Below are positions 9,712 to 19,582 of a stretch of 64,000 nucleotides of DNA, piece by piece. The translations under genes were made by a program, and so were the position numbers. Each line of letters opens with the position of its first letter. The stretch's first letter is position 1. This DNA comes from Lysobacter sp. Root494 (GTDB taxonomy: Bacteria; Pseudomonadota; Gammaproteobacteria; Xanthomonadales; Xanthomonadaceae): NCBI RefSeq assembly GCF_001427225.1, contig NZ_LMFH01000005.1, forward strand, positions 795,325-859,324, given 5' to 3'. The notes below the pieces were generated by a model. That model had not been told where the DNA came from. It did not search any database and saw only the letters and a list, made by a program, of their open reading frames with translations.

Positions 9712-10620
9712 TTACTGCGAAGCGGTAGCGGCGGCCGCAAAACCTGCGTCCCAACGGCGCAGTGCATCCTCGATGGCATCCACGCCCTGCGCGGCTGCGT
9801 TCGCGTCGATCTGCGCGAGCGTATCGCCGTCGGTGTGGATCACCTGCATGACCTTGGGCATCGCCTTTGGCTTCTTGCCGGCGTATGCATCGAGGATGCC
9901 GGTGATTTCCTCGTTGCCGATCAGCGAGTACGAAACCGCGGGCCAACCCGATTTGAGGAATGACAGGTGGTCGGTGGGCGGATAGTGCTCACCGGCCGAC
10001 AGCTTCAATCCTTTTGCCGCCATCGCATCGCGACTGGCGATGGCGAGGCCGCCTTCGGCTTCGGGCGTCATCATCCAGATGGTGTCGCCCCAGGCGAATA
10101 CATCGAAATTGACGTAGAGCGCCGGTTTGGTGCCACCGTCGGCGACGTACGCCTTGGAGCCGAGCAGACCCTTTTCCTCCAGATCCCAGAACGCGACCGC
10201 GACGCGATGATTCGCGAGCGGCTTTGCCTTCAGTCGCTCCGCGAGCGCGAGCACCGTCGCGCTACCCGATGCGTTGTCGGTTGCGCCTTCGCCCTTGCCG
10301 ACCTGGTCGGAATGCGCGCCTAGCAACAACAGTGGCGCGGAAGTGTTGCCGCCGACGTCGGCGAGGATGTTGGTGCCCTTCTGGCCATCGACTTCGAAGG
10401 GGCTGGTGCGCCACTGGATGCCGAGCGTATCCAGGCGCTTCTCGATGGCGGTGCGACGCCCCGGGCCGGCATCGGCGTCGGCAATCGCGGTGACATCGGC
10501 AAGCCAGCTCTTCGCAGCTGGGGATGTGGCTGCCGAAGGCATGGCTTCCTGCGCCGGACGTGCGCAGGCGGGGAGGGAAAGGAGGCAGGCGATCAGGGTG
10601 AAATGAAGGCTGGGGCGCAT
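9712..10620 (-). CDS. M28-family zinc aminopeptidase, exported
   Basis: A 302-residue protein with an N-terminal export signal (TLIACLLSLPACARP) whose LPAC resembles a lipobox, so it may be a periplasmic lipoprotein. The peptidase domain shows the M28 zinc-ligand pattern: GAHSDQVGKGEGATDNASG (His, Asp), WDLEEKGLLGS (Glu-Glu), VNFDVF (Asp) and a C-terminal VIHTDGDTL (His). M28 enzymes remove N-terminal residues from peptides. It converges with the aldehyde dehydrogenase, with six bases between stop codons, and is divergent from the response-regulator gene. Confidence 0.88.
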   Translation of the reverse strand: MRPSLHFTLIACLLSLPACARPAQEAMPSAATSPAAKSWLADVTAIADADAGPGRRTAIEKRLDTLGIQWRTSPFEVDGQKGTNILADVGGNTSAPLLLLGAHSDQVGKGEGATDNASGSATVLALAERLKAKPLANHRVAVAFWDLEEKGLLGSKAYVADGGTKPALYVNFDVFAWGDTIWMMTPEAEGGLAIASRDAMAAKGLKLSAGEHYPPTDHLSFLKSGWPAVSYSLIGNEEITGILDAYAGKKPKAMPKVMQVIHTDGDTLAQIDANAAAQGVDAIEDALRRWDAGFAAAATASQ

Positions 10621-10782
10621 GGCGGGTGGGTGTCTGGAGAAGGCCGCAGTTTGCAGCAAAACCGGCGGAGTTCTCCTGTCGTCGCGTGTCTTGCCGCGAG
10701 GCCTCCGGTTGGCGGGTTGTTGCGCCGGCCGCAGGAGACCGCTAGCCTCGGCTGCACATGGAGCTCCAATCAAGGGAAAGGG

Positions 10783-11430
10783 ATGACCATTCGAGTATTC
10801 ATCGTTGACGACCACGCGCTGGTGCGCGAGGGCATGCGCCTGATCCTGTCGGCACAGACCGACATCGAAGTGATCGGCGACGTTGAAACGGGCGACGCGG
10901 CCCTGCCGCTGATCAGGCATCTCAAGCCGGACGTGGTGCTTTGCGACCTGCATCTGCCTGGCCTGAGCGGGCTGGAGATCACCGAGCGCGTGACGTATGG
11001 CGGGCATGGCCCACGCGTCATCATCGTGTCGGTGCTTGAAGATGGACCCATGCCGCGGCGCCTCATCGAAGCCGGTGCTTCCGGTTACGTGGGCAAGGGT
11101 GGCGATGCGCGCGAACTGCTGACGGCGGTACGCGAAGTCGCACGTGGCAAGCGTTATCTCGCCAGCTCAGTTGCCCGGAACATGGCGCTCTCGGGGGTAA
11201 ACGGAGGCGCCACGCCCATCGACGAGTTGACGCCACGTGAACTGGAAATCGGATTGCTGATGGCGCAAGGCATCCGCCAGCACGACATCGCGCAGCGGCT
11301 CAGCCTGAGTCCGAAGACCGTCAACACGCACAAGTCGCGGCTGTTCGAGAAGCTGGGCATCGGCGACACCGTGGCTCTGGTGCGCACGTTGAAGCGCTAC
11401 GGTCTCCTGGATCCGGTGCTTGCCTTCTAG
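10783..11430 (+). CDS. NarL/FixJ-type response regulator
   Basis: A 215-residue two-component regulator. The receiver domain (1-120) has the acidic pair in FIVDDHALVREGM, the phospho-accepting aspartate in VVLCDLHLPGLSG and the conserved lysine in GYVGKGG. The C-terminal LuxR HTH is LTPRELEIGLLMAQG followed by SLSPKTVNTHKSRLFEKLGI. It resembles GacA/UvrY, but no histidine kinase is adjacent, so the signal is unknown. The ATG at 10783 follows a purine-rich ribosome site (AAGGGAAAGGG) and begins exactly at the receiver fold. Confidence 0.88.
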   Translation: MTIRVFIVDDHALVREGMRLILSAQTDIEVIGDVETGDAALPLIRHLKPDVVLCDLHLPGLSGLEITERVTYGGHGPRVIIVSVLEDGPMPRRLIEAGASGYVGKGGDARELLTAVREVARGKRYLASSVARNMALSGVNGGATPIDELTPRELEIGLLMAQGIRQHDIAQRLSLSPKTVNTHKSRLFEKLGIGDTVALVRTLKRYGLLDPVLAF

Positions 11431-11460
11431 CGCTTCGCAAAGCAACTGGATCGACAAGTA

Positions 11461-11490
11461 AAAACGGCCGCGAATTCTCGCGGCCGTTTT
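11461..11490. terminator. Bidirectional terminator between response regulator and rne
   Basis: A 13-base perfect inverted repeat (AAAACGGCCGCGA / TCGCGGCCGTTTT) with a 4-base loop and T tracts on both strands. It serves the convergent response-regulator gene and rne. Confidence 0.88.
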
Positions 11491-11517
11491 CTTTGCTGGA
11501 CTTGCAGTCCGATCAGA

Positions 11518-14500
11518 TCACGCGCGCTGCTCGCCGTTTTCCTGCTCAGCGGCCTTTGCCGCGGCATCGGCAGGCGTCGGCGCGACCGGCTGCGGCACGG
11601 CATCGAACAGGCCTGCCGTGCGTGGCAGTTCGTCGACGGGCAGCTGCGAAGCGGCGGCTGCGGCCGGCTCCTCGTCCACATTGACGGCAGGCGTCGAAGC
11701 GGGTTCGACCTCGGCGCTGACCCCAGTGTTGGCGGAAGCCATTTCGCCCGGCAGCGTGTTCACCGCAGGATCGCTTTCTCCAGCCTGCTTCTGCGGATCG
11801 ATCACGATATCCGCAACCGGTTCGGGCTCGACGGGCTCGGGCAACGGCACGACTTCGGCTGCGACAGGCTCGTCCTGCACGACGACGGCCGGCGTGATTT
11901 CGCCCGCGGGCATCGCCACGGTTTCGGTCGCGTCAGTGGCAGACGGATTCGGCTGCACTTCGCCGATGACTTCTGCGGCGATGTCGGCCGGCGTCTTCTG
12001 CGCCGGTGCCGCGGCGACCACCGGTTCGGCCGGTGTGGACGGCGTCGGTGCCGTGGCTGTGGTTTCGAGCGCGGACGCTACCGCCGCTGCCAGCGGCGCG
12101 ACGGGTCCGATGTCGTCGAAGTCGAACTCCGGCTGCGAACGCTGCACCGGTGCGACCGTCGTGGGTTCATCGCCATCGATGGTGAGCTCGTCGCCTTCGG
12201 CATCGTTGTCATCGCCGAGGAAGTCGTCGTGCGGATTGGCATCGGGGTTCCCGGCGGCGCCGAGCGCTGCGCCTTCACCCGCCCCGGCTCCGCCGCGACG
12301 GCGGCGGCGACCACCACGGCGTCCGCGACGACGGCGTCCGCTGCCTTCTCCAGCGGCTTCGCCGGGTGCCGCGGTTTCCATGATGTTCGCGGTTTCGGCA
12401 GTGGTTTCGAGCGTTTCGATCGGCGCCGTCAGTTCTTCGGCGGCGATCACGGCTGCGCTGGCAGCGAGGGGCGTGATATTGGCGACCTCGGGCGATGGTG
12501 CAACGGCAGTCGCTTCGAGCTTGGCCGGTTCCGGCTTCGGAGCCTGCGGCTTCGGCGGCTGCTGCTCGCGCGGCGGGCGTGGCTGTTGCTGCTGGACCCG
12601 CTCTTCGCGCGGCAGATTCTGCTTCTGCTCGGGCTGCGGCTGCTTCTGCTGCTTGGGCTGCTGCGGTTGTTTCTGGTGTTGGCCCTGCTGTGGCTTGGCC
12701 TGCTGTTGCTGCTGCGGACGGCGCTCGTCGCGGCGTTGTTCGTCACGGCGGTTGTCGCGGCCCTGCTTGCCACTGCGTTGTCCGTCGCGGCGCTGTTCGT
12801 CACGACGCTGCCCGTTGCGGTCGTTACGGCCTTGCGCGCGCTCGGCCTGCGTCGGTCCCATCGTAATCGGCTTGCTGCCGCGGAAGAAACCGAGGATGCG
12901 GTCGACGATGCCAACCGATGCCGGTGCTGCCGCAACAGGAGCCGTGACACGCACTACCGGGGTTTCGCGCGATTCGGCTTCGCGCGGCTCGCGCAGCGGA
13001 GCAGGCGAGGTCGGCTTGACGTTGGTGACGGCCGGGAGCGCCGGAATGTTGAGATGGGCCTTGGTCAGCGCATGCGTCGGCAATTTGCGCGGCGTACCGC
13101 GGTGGTAGCTAGGCTTGCTGCTCTCTTCGCCGAGCTCGTTCTCACGGATGCGGGTGACTTCGTAATGCGGCGTGTGCAGCTGCTCGTCGGCGACGATGAC
13201 GATCGGCGAGTCGTGGCGCTTTTCGATTTCGCTGAGCGCACGGCGCTTTTCGTTGAGCAGGTAGTTGGCGATTTCGGTCGGAGCCTGCACCAGCACCTGG
13301 CCGGTGTTCTCCTTCATCGCGTGCTCTTCGGCGAGGCGCAGGATCGACAGCGACAGCGATTCGACGCTGCGCATGCGGCCGTGGCCTTCGCAACGCGGGC
13401 AGACGATCTGGCTGGATTCGCCCAGCGACGGGCGCAGGCGCTGGCGCGACATTTCCATCAGGCCGAAACGCGAGATGCGGCCGAGCTGGACGCGGGCGCG
13501 ATCCTGCTTGAGCGCGTTCTGCAGGCGGTTTTCGACTTCGCGCTGGTGCTTGGTCGACGCCATGTCGATGAAGTCGATCACCACCAGGCCGCCGAGGTCG
13601 CGCAGGCGCAGCTGGCGGGCCGCTTCTTCGGCCGCTTCCAGGTTGGTGTGGAATGCGGTTTCCTCGATGTCGCCGCCCTTCGTGGCGCGCGCGGAGTTCA
13701 CGTCGATCGCGGTGAGTGCTTCGGTCTGGTCGATGACCAGCGCGCCGCCGGAAGGCAGGCGGACTTCACGCTCGTACGCGCCTTCGATCTGCGATTCGAT
13801 CTGGAAGCGGTTGAACAGCGGAACGTCGTCGGTGTAGTGCTTGAGCTTGCGCAGGTTGTGCGGCATCACCTGTTCGACGAACTCGCGCGCTTCGGCGTAC
13901 ATCTCCGGCGTGTCGACGAGGATCTCGCCGATGTCCGGACGCATGTAGTCGCGCAGTGCGCGGATGATCAGGCGCGATTCGGCGTAGATCAGGAACGGGG
14001 ATGGCTTGGTCAGTGCCGCTTCGGCGACGGACTTCCACACCTGCAGCAGATAATCGAGGTCCCACTGCAGCTCTTCCGCATCGCGGCCGACGCCGGCGGT
14101 GCGGATGATCACGCCCATGTCGTCGGGGATGGCCAGCGAGTCCATCGCCTTCTTCAGTTCGGCGCGATCGTCGCCCTCGATGCGGCGCGAGACACCGCCC
14201 GCGGTGGGCGAGTTCGGCATCAACACCATGTAGCGGCCGGCCAGCGAAATGAACGTGGTCAGGGCCGCGCCCTTGTTGCCGCGTTCTTCCTTGTCGACCT
14301 GGACGACGATTTCCTGGCCTTCCTTCAGCAGTTCCTTCAGGCCGGCCTTGTTGTGGTCGACGCCGGGCTGGAAGTAATCGCGGGAAATTTCCTTCAGCGG
14401 CAGGAAGCCGTGGCGTTCCGCACCGTAATCGACGAAGGCGGCTTCGAGCGAGGGCTCGAGGCGGGTGATCTTGCCCTTGTAGATGTTGGACTTCTTCTGT

Positions 14501-14604
14501 TCCTTCGCCGGCTGTTCGATGTCGATGTCGTACAGGGTCTGGCCGTCGACGATGGCGACGCGCAGTTCTTCCGCCTGCGTCGCGTTGATCAGCATTCGCT
14601 TCAT
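11518..14604 (-). CDS. rne: Ribonuclease E
   Basis: The main endoribonuclease of mRNA decay and rRNA/tRNA processing, 1028 residues. The catalytic half opens with [10 protein letters not shown], then an S1 domain ([20 protein letters not shown]), a DNase I-like part with aspartates in [13 protein letters not shown] and VIDFIDM, and the Zn-link [10 protein letters not shown] (Cys402 and Cys405) that joins tetramer halves. The C-terminal half is low-complexity scaffold: Arg/Asp/Gln repeats at about 600-700, a Gln/Pro stretch, an arginine block [16 protein letters not shown] (RNA-binding type) and an acidic/alanine tail. The ATG at 14604 is chosen by the conserved opening. Confidence 0.96.
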   Translation of the reverse strand: MKRMLINATQAEELRVAIVDGQTLYDIDIEQPAKEQKKSNIYKGKITRLEPSLEAAFVDYGAERHGFLPLKEISRDYFQPGVDHNKAGLKELLKEGQEIVVQVDKEERGNKGAALTTFISLAGRYMVLMPNSPTAGGVSRRIEGDDRAELKKAMDSLAIPDDMGVIIRTAGVGRDAEELQWDLDYLLQVWKSVAEAALTKPSPFLIYAESRLIIRALRDYMRPDIGEILVDTPEMYAEAREFVEQVMPHNLRKLKHYTDDVPLFNRFQIESQIEGAYEREVRLPSGGALVIDQTEALTAIDVNSARATKGGDIEETAFHTNLEAAEEAARQLRLRDLGGLVVIDFIDMASTKHQREVENRLQNALKQDRARVQLGRISRFGLMEMSRQRLRPSLGESSQIVCPRCEGHGRMRSVESLSLSILRLAEEHAMKENTGQVLVQAPTEIANYLLNEKRRALSEIEKRHDSPIVIVADEQLHTPHYEVTRIRENELGEESSKPSYHRGTPRKLPTHALTKAHLNIPALPAVTNVKPTSPAPLREPREAESRETPVVRVTAPVAAAPASVGIVDRILGFFRGSKPITMGPTQAERAQGRNDRNGQRRDEQRRDGQRSGKQGRDNRRDEQRRDERRPQQQQQAKPQQGQHQKQPQQPKQQKQPQPEQKQNLPREERVQQQQPRPPREQQPPKPQAPKPEPAKLEATAVAPSPEVANITPLAASAAVIAAEELTAPIETLETTAETANIMETAAPGEAAGEGSGRRRRGRRGGRRRRRGGAGAGEGAALGAAGNPDANPHDDFLGDDNDAEGDELTIDGDEPTTVAPVQRSQPEFDFDDIGPVAPLAAAVASALETTATAPTPSTPAEPVVAAAPAQKTPADIAAEVIGEVQPNPSATDATETVAMPAGEITPAVVVQDEPVAAEVVPLPEPVEPEPVADIVIDPQKQAGESDPAVNTLPGEMASANTGVSAEVEPASTPAVNVDEEPAAAAASQLPVDELPRTAGLFDAVPQPVAPTPADAAAKAAEQENGEQRA

Positions 14605-15193
14605 TGTTGCGTCCTCGCGCTTCATCCCGCCCGAAGGGCAGGCCGCGCGGAACGCCGTGGGCGTTTCGCCTCTGGATACCGCAAGCCGACTGGCGCTGGG
14701 CGGCATCAAATCGATGCGCCCGGCTGCCGAAGTGGCTGACCACGCGTGGCACGCGCCGTCGGCTTCAATTTCCAGCGCTACAACACCACGGCAAACCGCG
14801 GGAGCGCTTTTTTGTTTCGTTCCTTAAGGCCGGCGACCTTGAAGCCGGAACCGTCAGGACGGAGGCGAGCCAGGCATTGCGCTGTTGCTCGTTCCTGCGT
14901 GCTGCGTTTCCCGCTCCCGTCGCACGGGGCGTTGTTCATCTCACGGCGGTTTGACCCGTCGGGCGGGAACCGGTTCCGCCGGGCCGTCGCTGCTAACATG
15001 GCTGCCCCCAGGGCAGTGGTCAGGCGCGGACCGGATCGCAGGAGCGGGGCTTTTGGCCCCACGCTTGTCAGAAGCATGGCTCGTTAGAAGCGGCTTCCTG
15101 GAAGCGTGCCTCCGGATCGACCGGGGGTTGTGGCAACTCCAGCGAAATCAAAACCTTATCTCGCGCCGTCAGTGTAGCAGATCAACCTAACCA
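14605..15193. other. 589-base intergenic region between rne and rluC
   Basis: No convincing gene. It probably holds the rne leader and both divergent promoters. Read on the rne strand, a U-rich run (from AGCGCTTTTTTGTTTCG at about 14804-14820 on the plus strand, A-rich on rne mRNA) lies about 200 bases from the start codon. A REP-like hairpin, GCAGGAGCGGGGC with GGCCCCACGC, lies at about 15039-15065. A possible minus-strand -10, TACACT, is near 15172. In E. coli the rne leader mediates autoregulation; whether this one does is unknown. Confidence 0.5.
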
Positions 15194-16171
15194 ATGACCC
15201 GTTCAGACACTCCCGCCGCGGCCGGTCCCGGCGCCCGTACCGTCCGCGTGCCCGAAGATCGCGACGGGCAGCGCCTGGACAATTTTCTTCTCGGCCAGCT
15301 CAAGGGGGCCCCGCGTTCGCTGGTCTACAAACTGGTGCGTTCGGGTCAGGTCCGGGTCAACGGCGGGCGGGCGAAGGCGGAGCGCAAGCTCGCCGCGGGG
15401 GACGAGGTACGCATTCCTCCGGTGCGTCTTGGCGAGCCCAGTGAGAAAGGAACGCCCCCGGCCGGATTCCTAAAGGCCATGGAGGCCGCGATCGTCTTCG
15501 AGGACGCCCGGCTTCTGGCGCTGAACAAGCCTTCCGGCGTCGCCAGCCATGGCGGCAGCGGGATCTCCTTCGGCGCCATCGAGACAATGCGGGCCTTGCG
15601 CCCGAACCAGGCGCTGGAGCTGGTGCATCGGCTCGATCGGGATACCTCGGGGCTCCTGATCATCGCCAAGAAGCGCTCGGCCCTGGCCGAGTTGCAGGCG
15701 CTCCTGCGCGAGGAGCGCGCCGTTACCGGTGGCGGGATCACCAAACGTTACCTGGCGCTGCTCACCGGCCGCATGCCCGACGGCGTGATGAGCGTCGAGG
15801 CGCCGTTGCACGTCGGCCTGCGCCAGGGCGGCGAGCGCCATGTGCAGGTCAACCCGGCCGGGAAACCGTCACTGAGCCACTTCAAGGTCCTGGAACGTCG
15901 CGGCGGCCAGTCCTATTGCGAAGTGCGCATCGAAACCGGCCGCACCCATCAGATCCGCGTGCACGCCCAGCACATCGGGCATCCGATCGCGGGCGACGAC
16001 AAGTACGGCGATCCGGATGCCAACAAGCGCCTGAGGGAGCAGGTCGGCCTGAAGCGGTTATTCCTGCACGCGTCGACGCTCGAATTCGCGCTCGATGGCG
16101 GCAAGGCGCCTTATCTGCTCAATGCGCCGCTGGTTCCGGAGCTGATTGACGTGCTCGACCGCCTGGCTTGA
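15194..16171 (+). CDS. rluC: 23S rRNA pseudouridine synthase RluC
   Basis: A 325-residue RluA-family enzyme that isomerises uridines in 23S rRNA (positions 955, 2504 and 2580 in E. coli). It has an N-terminal S4 RNA-binding domain (about 20-85) and the catalytic motif HRLDRDTSG with Asp148, followed by the C-terminal ETGRTHQIRVH motif. It is divergent from rne across 589 bases, the usual rne-rluC arrangement in gammaproteobacteria, which supports RluC over RluD. Confidence 0.94.
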   Translation: MTRSDTPAAAGPGARTVRVPEDRDGQRLDNFLLGQLKGAPRSLVYKLVRSGQVRVNGGRAKAERKLAAGDEVRIPPVRLGEPSEKGTPPAGFLKAMEAAIVFEDARLLALNKPSGVASHGGSGISFGAIETMRALRPNQALELVHRLDRDTSGLLIIAKKRSALAELQALLREERAVTGGGITKRYLALLTGRMPDGVMSVEAPLHVGLRQGGERHVQVNPAGKPSLSHFKVLERRGGQSYCEVRIETGRTHQIRVHAQHIGHPIAGDDKYGDPDANKRLREQVGLKRLFLHASTLEFALDGGKAPYLLNAPLVPELIDVLDRLA

Positions 16172-16211
16172 GTTGCGTGCGCCGTGCGCACGTCGCGGCT
16201 CACGAAGCGGA

Positions 16212-16640
16212 TCAGAGGTACTTGTTGCACTCGTCCGGCGGAGGATTCGGCGGAGTGAAAGTCACTGGTACCTGCAACCTGCTCGACACCGGCTTGCCGC
16301 GAAGGGTTGCCGGACGGAATTTCCATTCGCGCACGGCGCTCACCGCAAGCTCGTCGAGCGCCTTGGTGCCGCTGCTCTGCTGGATATCCACTTTCGCTGG
16401 ATAACCATTGGGTGCGAGCGCGACGTTGAGCATCGTGGTCCCGCCGATCTGCTTGCAGGCGTATTCGGGCGGGTAGTCCGGCGGTGGCGTGTCCTGCGCC
16501 ATGGGTTCGGTCGGCGGGGGCGGTGCCGGCTCGGCCGATTGCGGCTTCTGCTGGCAGCCCGCCAGCAGTGCGAGCGAGACCGGCAGCGCGAACCATGCGA
16601 CCTGAGCGATCCGGAAGTTGAAGCAATGCTGGCGGGTCAT
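16212..16640 (-). CDS. Lipoprotein with TonB C-terminal domain
   Basis: A 142-residue protein with a lipoprotein signal (SLALLAGC at about residues 22-29), a short proline-rich stretch (EPAPPPPTEP) and a TonB-like domain (GYPAKVDIQQSSGTKALDE, then VREWKFRPAT). The lipid anchor in place of a transmembrane helix means it cannot act as a normal ExbBD-driven TonB; it may be a periplasmic decoy or an envelope structural protein. It lies 11 bases downstream of phhB on the same strand and may be cotranscribed. Confidence 0.8.
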   Translation of the reverse strand: MTRQHCFNFRIAQVAWFALPVSLALLAGCQQKPQSAEPAPPPPTEPMAQDTPPPDYPPEYACKQIGGTTMLNVALAPNGYPAKVDIQQSSGTKALDELAVSAVREWKFRPATLRGKPVSSRLQVPVTFTPPNPPPDECNKYL

Positions 16641-16651
16641 GGCGTCCTCAC

Positions 16652-16993
16652 TCAGTCAATCAGGGCTTCGGTTTTGGCTGCGCAGATGAAGTCGTTCTCG
16701 CTCAGGCCACCAACGTCATGCGTCGAGAAACGCACGACGCAGCGGTTGTAGTGCACGCCGAGATCAGGGTGGTGGTCTTCGCGGTGCGCCAGGTAGGCGA
16801 GCGCGTTCACGAAGGCCATCGTCTCGTAATAGTTCTTGAAGTCGAACGTCTTGCTGAGCGCGTGGCCATCCTCGATCAGTTCCCAGCCCGGCACTTCGGG
16901 CAGCAGTTCCCGCACGCGCGCTTCGCTGAGTTTGTGTTCGCTGCCGCGCCGGGGGAGGCAATGGGCTTGCGATAGGGGAACGAGATCGCTCAT
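16652..16993 (-). CDS. phhB: Pterin-4a-carbinolamine dehydratase
   Basis: A 113-residue enzyme that dehydrates 4a-hydroxytetrahydropterin, recycling the cofactor of phenylalanine hydroxylase; it also doubles as a transcription coactivator in some organisms. The family signature [14 protein letters not shown] is intact, followed by [10 protein letters not shown]. The start at 16993 ([12 protein letters not shown]) matches the family opening; an in-frame ATG ten codons upstream is possible. No phenylalanine hydroxylase gene is in the window. Divergent from nfuA. Confidence 0.93.
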   Translation of the reverse strand: MSDLVPLSQAHCLPRRGSEHKLSEARVRELLPEVPGWELIEDGHALSKTFDFKNYYETMAFVNALAYLAHREDHHPDLGVHYNRCVVRFSTHDVGGLSENDFICAAKTEALID

Positions 16994-17189
16994 GGCTTCT
17001 TCCTGGAATGCAGCGCCGCTCATCCGAACGAGGTCGTCTGAACGAAAGCGCCCGGCTGGTGTCGTAGGGTAGGCACGCAACGGCTTAAGGCCGCGTGGAC
17101 CCCGGTAGAATAGCCCGGTACCCCACATTTCCGAATCGGCCAAAGACAGCCTGCCCCGCGAGCTGATCGAAGGCGAGACCATAAGCAGC

Positions 17190-17783
17190 ATGATCAATAT
17201 TTCCGAATCCGCCCAGACTCACTTCCGCAAGCTGATCGAGCGCGAAGCGCTGCCCGGTCTCGGCGTGAAGCTGGCCGCGGTGAATCCCGGCACCGCGCGC
17301 GCCGACGTGCGCCTCGAATTCGCCGAGCCGGGCGACCTGCAAGGCGACGAGTGGGCGATCGATTGCGAAGGCTTCACCCTGTGGCTCGACGCCGCCAGCG
17401 TGAACTATCTCGACGGCGCGGAAATCGACTACGAAACCGGCACGACCGGCGGGCAGCTGCAGATCCGCGCACCGAAGATCAAGGGCGAAGTGCCTTCCGA
17501 CTCCGCTTCACTCGTCGAACGCGTGCGCTGGGTCGTGGACAACGAAATCAACCCGCAACTCGCCGCGCACCGCGGCCACGTCGCGGTGCAGGAAGTGACC
17601 GCGGATGGCGCCGTGATCCTCCGCTTCGGCGGCGGTTGCCACGGTTGCGGCATGGCCGACGTGACGCTCAAGCAGGGCATCGAGAAGACGTTGCTGGAGA
17701 AGGTGCCCGGCGTCACGGCGGTGCGCGACGCCACCGATCACGAAACCGGCGACGCACCCTACATTCCACGCGACGTGGCATAA
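17190..17783 (+). CDS. nfuA: Fe/S biogenesis protein NfuA
   Basis: A 197-residue Fe-S carrier: an N-terminal degenerate A-type domain ([19 protein letters not shown], lacking the A-type cysteines) and a C-terminal Nfu domain with the cluster-binding GGCHGCGM (CxxC). It passes 4Fe-4S clusters to client enzymes under stress. A candidate -10 box TAGAAT lies at 17106-17111, giving a leader of about 70 bases. It is followed after 14 bases by the large membrane protein gene, probably in one operon. Confidence 0.96.
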   Translation: MINISESAQTHFRKLIEREALPGLGVKLAAVNPGTARADVRLEFAEPGDLQGDEWAIDCEGFTLWLDAASVNYLDGAEIDYETGTTGGQLQIRAPKIKGEVPSDSASLVERVRWVVDNEINPQLAAHRGHVAVQEVTADGAVILRFGGGCHGCGMADVTLKQGIEKTLLEKVPGVTAVRDATDHETGDAPYIPRDVA

Positions 17784-17797
17784 GAGGACCGCGGCGC

Positions 17798-19495
17798 TTG
17801 TTCACCGCCGCCGATCTGATCCAGGCCCTGCAGCGGCGGCTGCAGCTCAGAGCTCCGCATCTTCGCCGGCCACCGGGTGAGTTTCCACCGGGATGGAAGC
17901 AGTGGTTCGAAGCGATGCCCGTGCGTGCCGGCGCGATCAGCGGCGCCACCGCGCAGGCGCTCATCGATGTATTCCTGCAGCGTCCGCTGACGGACCGTCC
18001 CCTTCGCAGCGGCGAACTCACGCGCTGGCAGGCATTCAACACCTTGTGGCGCCAGGACTGGCACGCGCCCGAGCCCGAAGACCGCAAGCTGCGATGGTTC
18101 GCGGGTGCGTTCACGGCGATGTGGCACGTCGTCTTCGGCATCCTGCTGTTGTGGTTCTGGTACACGCAGATGCTGTATGTCGAAGAGGCAACCAAGCGTC
18201 GCGGCGAACAAGTCGTCCAGATCGAATTCATCGGGCGTGGCACGCCGGAAGAAGCCGGCGGCGGCCAGACGCAGGAACAACTCGAAGAGTCCGAGGCTGC
18301 AGAGCAGGTGGCCTCGGCACAGCCTGCCGAAGTGCCGCCGCCCGAACAGCCTGCGCCCGGCATCGAAACGCCCGTCGTCGATGCGCCGGTTCCAGAAATC
18401 GAGCAGCGGGACGTGCCGGAGCCGCAGATTCCTCCGGCACCGCCAACTCAGCAGGAAGTCGCGGTCAGTGCGCCAACGCCGGATGCCAGCGAGTTCGTCC
18501 TGACGGCACCGACCCCTCGTATCACCGAACCGCAGCTTCGCGCGCCTGAGATCAGAGCGCCTGCCGCGCCTTTGCAGGCGGTCGAAGTGCCAGAGCCGGT
18601 GCAACCGATCCGGCGCGAAGTCGCACCGCGTCCTGTGGCCGCACCGCAGATCGAAGCACGCATTCCCGAGGTTGCGCAGCGTGAAGTGGCAGCGCCGCTT
18701 GCGCGTCCGGCGGTGCCCGCGGTGGCTGCTCCGGCGATCGCCCAACCGACGTTGCGGACGCCAGAAACAAGCGTTCGCACGCGTGACGTGCCCGCGCCTG
18801 CAGCGCCAACACCCGCACCGGCCGCAACGGCACAAACCCCGTCGACGAAGCCTGCAGCGTCCAGCGCGTCTTCCGCGACACCGAGCACGAAGCCTGCAGC
18901 GAGCGGACCTCCCGCTTCGTCAACCGCCACGACAGCGCGACCGAGCGGAGCAACGCCATCCGTCACCGCAGGACAAGGCCCGAAGCCGATCGCTGCGCCA
19001 GGTGGCTTCGCCACGCCAGCGAAAGCCGACGACTGGGGCGCGTCGACGCGCAACGCGCCGGGCGGGCAGCGTGGCGAACCGCATGGGCTCTACAACGCGG
19101 AAGGCGGCCCGCGCCTGGCCGAGCAACCGGTCAATACCGGGCAGCCACCGGGAACGATCGACGATCGGATCGTCGATCTCGACCGTTCCGGCACGTGGCT
19201 GAAGCGCAAGCCGACGGATTACGAACCGACGACATTCGACAAGTACTGGGTTCCGAACGAGTCCCTGCTCGCGGAGTGGGTACGCAAGGGCATCAAGAAG
19301 ATGGCCATTCCCATTCCCGGTACCAACAAGAAGATCAGCTGTGTCGTTTCAATGCTGGCACTGGGCGGCGCCTGCAGCATTTCGGATCCCAACCTCAACG
19401 ATCAGCCGGCAGAGGCGCGGCCGCCGCCGGACGTTCCATTCAAGCCGCACCTTCAGGAAGACAACGGCAGCGTGAAGCCGAAAGAGGGCGGGTAG
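17798..19495 (+). CDS. Transmembrane repetitive protein (Pro/Ala-rich, function unknown)
   Basis: A 565-residue protein of a type annotated in Xanthomonadaceae as 'transmembrane repetitive protein' (from memory). It has a cytoplasmic N-terminal part, one membrane helix at about 107-124 (MWHVVFGILLLWFWYTQMLY), a glutamate-rich patch, then about 270 residues of low-complexity Pro/Ala/Glu repeats resembling a TonB spanning linker, and a conserved C-terminal part (TTFDKYWVPNESLLAEWVRK, then NKKISCVV with two cysteines). No ATG suits; TTG at 17798 is chosen since it follows AGAGG with about 10 bases spacing and starts MFTAADLIQALQRR. The layout suggests an inner-membrane protein reaching across the periplasm. 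Confidence 0.72.
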   Translation: MFTAADLIQALQRRLQLRAPHLRRPPGEFPPGWKQWFEAMPVRAGAISGATAQALIDVFLQRPLTDRPLRSGELTRWQAFNTLWRQDWHAPEPEDRKLRWFAGAFTAMWHVVFGILLLWFWYTQMLYVEEATKRRGEQVVQIEFIGRGTPEEAGGGQTQEQLEESEAAEQVASAQPAEVPPPEQPAPGIETPVVDAPVPEIEQRDVPEPQIPPAPPTQQEVAVSAPTPDASEFVLTAPTPRITEPQLRAPEIRAPAAPLQAVEVPEPVQPIRREVAPRPVAAPQIEARIPEVAQREVAAPLARPAVPAVAAPAIAQPTLRTPETSVRTRDVPAPAAPTPAPAATAQTPSTKPAASSASSATPSTKPAASGPPASSTATTARPSGATPSVTAGQGPKPIAAPGGFATPAKADDWGASTRNAPGGQRGEPHGLYNAEGGPRLAEQPVNTGQPPGTIDDRIVDLDRSGTWLKRKPTDYEPTTFDKYWVPNESLLAEWVRKGIKKMAIPIPGTNKKISCVVSMLALGGACSISDPNLNDQPAEARPPPDVPFKPHLQEDNGSVKPKEGG

Positions 19496-19539
19496 GCGGC
19501 CGGCGGCGAAAACGAAGGCTATCTGGTTGCTGCGCAAAG

Positions 19540-19564
19540 AAAAAAGGCCCGCGGTGCGGGCCTC
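19540..19564 (-). terminator. Terminator of the cytochrome c pair
   Basis: On the minus strand, an 8-base stem (AGGCCCGC / GCGGGCCT) with a short loop is followed by six or seven T residues, 19 bases past the cytochrome stop. The plus strand has only a weak TCTTCTC tail, but it may also stop the convergent membrane-protein transcript. Confidence 0.82.
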
Positions 19565-19582
19565 TTCTCCAGATCGCAAGCA

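Noticed and set aside
11618-14739. Long plus-strand frames opposite rne, up to 836 codons
   Set aside because: Ser/Ala/Arg-rich products are the antisense shadow of the rne coding sequence, whose motifs are certain.
16997-17197. Longer phhB start, reading through the nfuA promoter region
   Set aside because: The extension has no family similarity and would overlap the nfuA start; MSDLVPLSQ at 16993 fits the family.
17351-17797. Upstream extension of the membrane-repetitive protein inside nfuA
   Set aside because: It overlaps nfuA in another frame and is arginine-rich; the TTG at 17798 has a ribosome site and a plausible N-terminus.
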